Of a stretch of DNA of 45,351 nucleotides, positions 42,697-45,351 are shown piece by piece. A model generated the notes under the pieces. It was not told where the DNA came from. It did no database searches and saw nothing but the letters and a program-made list of their open reading frames with translations. Origin of the DNA: Prochlorococcus sp. AG-347-L17. GTDB taxonomy: Bacteria; Cyanobacteriota; Cyanobacteriia; PCC-6307; Cyanobiaceae. Position 1 is the stretch's first letter. Each line of letters opens with the position of its first letter. The stretch covers positions 1 to 45,351 of the forward strand of contig QCCN01000013.1 of NCBI GenBank assembly GCA_003278925.1, in the 5' to 3' direction. The position numbers and the translations under genes are program-made.

Positions 42697-43863
42697 ATGA
42701 TATTAATAAATATCTTCTTAGTTCTTTTAATTTTTTTAATTATTTCAGATTTATATATTAAAAACTCACCCAAATCAAAGTTAAATCTGGTACCTATAAA
42801 TTACAAAATCAAAAAAAAGGATGGTTTAAACGAATTAATTATTGATTTAAAAATAACTAATAAAAGTAAAGCTAAAGAGACGATGGTTTCTAATATAAAT
42901 TTTGAGTTAGATTGTTTTAAAAGTAAAGGTAACGAATATTGCCAAAATTTTAATTATCAACAAGATATTTACATATATGAAAATAATAAAATTAAGAATT
43001 TAAATAATTACTGGCCAACAACAATTATCAAGTCAAATTCAGAATTATTTGTAAGAATCATATATAAATTTAGCAATAATAATTTTAGAAAAAAAATAAA
43101 ATATCTATGGTTAAAAATATATTGGGAGAACTATGGACATTTTGGTATTTCAAATAATAAGGATTGTTTCTTAATTAATTTAGATGGTCAAAAACAAAGG
43201 CCGAAAGAAGTTTTTGAAATTCCAATAAATAATAAATATAAAGCTTTTGCTATTGAAACTGATTTACTTGGTTGCTTTGATAACCCAGTAAATACTGTGA
43301 TTGAATACTGCAAAGGAATTGTAGAAAAAAATGATATTTTAACTATCGGTGAGAGTCCGCTAGCGATTATGCAAAATAGATATATTTCCCCTCAAAATTT
43401 AGAATATAGTTTATTTTCGAAAGCTTTATGTTATTTTTTTCACCCTACAAGCAGTCTCGCAACAGCTTGCGGGATGCAATTATTAATAAATAGAATCGGA
43501 GTTACAAGAATAACCTTTGCACTATTTGTTGGATATCTCTTCAAATTAGTTGGGATTAAAGGTATGTTTTATAGGTTAACTGGTTCAGAATCATCCCTCA
43601 TTGATGATATAAGTGGCACAGTTACACCTTACGACAAGAGTATAGTTATGGGTCCTCTCAATGCGGATTTATTTTGTAAGGAGGTCTCGAACTATCTAAA
43701 TATAGATGTTGCAGTTGTCGATGTTAATGATCTTGGAGGTGTGAAAGTCTTAGCAAGTTCAAATAAAAAAGTAAATAAAATAATTAAAAAAAACTTATTA
43801 TCTAATCCAGCTGGCAATGGAGATGAAAAAACCCCTATAGTATTAATAAGAGAAAAAAAGTAA
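42697..43863 (+). CDS. CofE-like (F420-0:gamma-glutamyl ligase-type) protein
   Basis: A 388-residue protein. It has an N-terminal membrane helix (LINIFLVLLIFLIISDL), then about 140 residues of beta-rich sequence without recognised motifs, then a CofE-like region starting around KAFAIETDLLGCFDNP. That region includes ILTIGESPLAIMQNR, GMQLLINRIG, IDDISGTVTPYDKSIVMGP and VDVNDLGGVKVLAS. It is the version annotated in picocyanobacteria as F420-0:gamma-glutamyl ligase, but most cyanobacteria do not make F420, so the glutamyl acceptor is unknown. It lies nine bases after the thioredoxin-like gene and directly abuts the next gene. Confidence 0.78.
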   Translation: MILINIFLVLLIFLIISDLYIKNSPKSKLNLVPINYKIKKKDGLNELIIDLKITNKSKAKETMVSNINFELDCFKSKGNEYCQNFNYQQDIYIYENNKIKNLNNYWPTTIIKSNSELFVRIIYKFSNNNFRKKIKYLWLKIYWENYGHFGISNNKDCFLINLDGQKQRPKEVFEIPINNKYKAFAIETDLLGCFDNPVNTVIEYCKGIVEKNDILTIGESPLAIMQNRYISPQNLEYSLFSKALCYFFHPTSSLATACGMQLLINRIGVTRITFALFVGYLFKLVGIKGMFYRLTGSESSLIDDISGTVTPYDKSIVMGPLNADLFCKEVSNYLNIDVAVVDVNDLGGVKVLASSNKKVNKIIKKNLLSNPAGNGDEKTPIVLIREKK

Positions 43864-44919
43864 ATGAAAAAAGATACCTCTTATTCTTTTCAATCTAAAA
43901 AAGGAATGGAAGTAACTTTTGAAGAACTCCATATACGGCACATTAATCTTTTAATAGATATTAAAAATAAGAAATTGAATAATTGGTTTTTAAAGATGGC
44001 AATTATCAATACCTTTGATGACTTAAAAATCTTCTTGAATAATCTTAAGAAAAATAAAAATAAATGCATAATTGCTATATATGGAAACGAAATTATTGGT
44101 TATTTGAATATTTTTCCTTTAAACAAAAAAGAGACTTGCTTAAAAATATCTAAGCCCAAGTTGATTAATAGCAAGTGTTCTTTAACCGATAAACAATTAA
44201 CTTTAGGATTGATAAAAAAATCCATTTCAATAAAAGAAATCAAAACTTCAAGTTGGATAATTAATTCAGATATAAATAATGTTGACCTCATATCAAACGC
44301 AAGAGAATTAGGCTTTCAACCTTTAGGAGAGATAATCCTTTGGGATGGTTCTGATCTAAATAAACCTAAAAATCAAAATACCAATGCCTATACTTTAATT
44401 AATGAATTCCAAAACATTAATAAACAAAATATACTAAAAATAGTTAATTTCATAAGATCAAATCAATCTCCCTTAATAAGAAATATTTTAGATTTTGATC
44501 AAGACGACATTCTTAAAAGAAATAACTCTAAGAGTGGTGCCTTAATATATGAAAATTCAGTTTTATGTACAATTTTAAAAGATATTAATTATCAAAATGA
44601 GGAAATTTATACTTTAACTATAAGTAGATATTGGGATAAGAGATTCAATTCTATTTTAAAAGAATTTATAAAAAGATTTTTTGAAAAATCACCTGTTTCA
44701 TATTTAAAAACCTATAAAGAAAATTCTCAATTAAATGTTTTTCTTGAAGAGTGTAATATCAAAGAAAAAAATCAAGAAATAATTCTTATTAGGAACACAA
44801 TAATTAAGAATGAAGCCAAACAAGTAAATATAATAAATCAATCTTTGGAATCAATCTTTGAAAAATTAAGTCCACAAGGTAATCCATATCCATCTCCTTT
44901 TCCATTAAAAACAAAGTGA
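43864..44919 (+). CDS. Hypothetical protein, possibly double GNAT-like (351 residues)
   Basis: A 351-residue protein of unknown function that starts immediately after the CofE-like stop. The first half ([37 protein letters not shown], then [15 protein letters not shown]) follows the strand/helix order of GNAT acyltransferases, and the second half looks like another such unit ([24 protein letters not shown]). The acyl-CoA loop is not clear, so activity is doubtful. The C-terminus ends [13 protein letters not shown]. It is a conserved partner of ruvX in picocyanobacteria as far as I recall. Its stop overlaps the ruvX GTG by three bases (GTGA). Confidence 0.6.
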   Translation: MKKDTSYSFQSKKGMEVTFEELHIRHINLLIDIKNKKLNNWFLKMAIINTFDDLKIFLNNLKKNKNKCIIAIYGNEIIGYLNIFPLNKKETCLKISKPKLINSKCSLTDKQLTLGLIKKSISIKEIKTSSWIINSDINNVDLISNARELGFQPLGEIILWDGSDLNKPKNQNTNAYTLINEFQNINKQNILKIVNFIRSNQSPLIRNILDFDQDDILKRNNSKSGALIYENSVLCTILKDINYQNEEIYTLTISRYWDKRFNSILKEFIKRFFEKSPVSYLKTYKENSQLNVFLEECNIKEKNQEIILIRNTIIKNEAKQVNIINQSLESIFEKLSPQGNPYPSPFPLKTK

Positions 44920-45351
44920 AATTTTGCAAACCCAAACCCAAGTCAATTTTGAGTTTGGATATAGGTACCAAAAGAATAGGATTAGCTTATTGTGATCCCC
45001 TCTGCATAACATCAAATATACTTCCAGCAGTAAAACGATTTGAAAATAATCAAGAGATTAAAATCATTAGAAATTATATAAATGAATTTAATTTGACTGG
45101 TTTTATAGTGGGTATCCCGCTAGATGAGGAAGGTAAAATGACCACTCAAGCTATTGACTGTAAAAATTACGGTCAATTGCTTTCAAATGAATTGAAGATT
45201 CCATTTTCTTATGTCAACGAACATAGTTCAACTTGGGAATCTTCAGAAAGATTTGGAATAAAAAAAGATAAATCCGGATTGATTGATAGTTTTTCAGCAA
45301 AAATAATACTTGAACAATGGATCGAAGAAGGTCCTGAATTAGAAGAAATAG
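44916..45351 (+). CDS. ruvX: Holliday junction resolvase-like RuvX/YqgF (partial)
   Basis: The frame begins at GTG 44916, overlapping the previous stop, and runs off the right edge after 145 codons. It has the RNase H-like fold of YqgF/Ruv[19 protein letters not shown] at the start (first catalytic Asp), [17 protein letters not shown] (GxPxxxxG-type loop), [15 protein letters not shown] (Glu) and [15 protein letters not shown] (final Asp). YqgF proteins resolve Holliday junctions or process pre-16S rRNA. All catalytic acidic residues are inside the window, so only the C-terminal tail is missing. Confidence 0.93.
   Translation, partial: MKFCKPKPKSILSLDIGTKRIGLAYCDPLCITSNILPAVKRFENNQEIKIIRNYINEFNLTGFIVGIPLDEEGKMTTQAIDCKNYGQLLSNELKIPFSYVNEHSSTWESSERFGIKKDKSGLIDSFSAKIILEQWIEEGPELEEI

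Overview
The window looks like a piece of a high-light-adapted Prochlorococcus chromosome. It is very AT-rich and densely packed with short intergenic gaps. It carries families typical of marine picocyanobacteria: DUF1816, DUF1830, DUF3288 and DUF3685 proteins, a glucosylglycerate cluster, and a urease cluster next to a urea ABC transporter. The strain cannot be named from the sequence alone.

Layout. Positions 1-6420, mostly minus strand, are housekeeping: the start of dnaE, gatA, a 23S rRNA methyltransferase, mini-RNase III, a STAS-domain gene with no ordinary start codon, carA and trpD. From 6.5 to 10.1 kb come an ABC exporter half-transporter, msrA, tRNA-Pro(GGG) and uppP. From 10.4 to 11.1 kb are tiny membrane proteins and a DUF1830 gene. 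From 11.2 to 16.0 kb is a compatible-solute block: glucosyl-3-phosphoglycerate synthase, its phosphatase, a GH13 phosphorylase-like enzyme and glycerate kinase. Together these could make glucosylglycerate and return its carbon to central metabolism. From 16.0 to 26.3 kb is the urea module: ureDABC leftward, ureEFG and urtABCDE rightward. An NtcA-type promoter precedes urtA and a 14-bp hairpin separates urtA from urtB, so the system imports and hydrolyses urea under nitrogen control.

Positions 26.3-30.3 kb form a loose region of small, mostly unrecognised genes, many of single-membrane-helix or acidic type, plus a ribbon-helix-helix-like protein. From 30.4 to 32.8 kb a Rieske oxygenase, apparently split by one in-frame stop codon, lies directly against an orphan ABC ATPase. 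From 32.8 to 35.7 kb is an iron-related neighbourhood. It holds Fur-box-like sites, a cysteine-rich Crp/Fnr-type regulator, ferritin, a 40-residue Lys/Cys-rich microprotein with its own Fur-like box, and a FutC-type iron-transport ATPase.

From 35.8 to 45.4 kb the window returns to core genes: nth, an SDR-like protein, a PPC-glutaredoxin fusion, pgsA, a CSP41-like protein and hisA. A tight rightward run follows: a DUF3685 protein, a thylakoid thioredoxin-like protein, a CofE-like ligase, an unknown protein and ruvX, which is cut by the window end.

Most gene calls rest on motifs visible in the translations plus family knowledge. No database search was run. The entries most likely to hold something undescribed are the iron neighbourhood with its microprotein, the interrupted Rieske/ABC pair, the PPC-glutaredoxin fusion, and the small-protein region at 26.3-30.3 kb.
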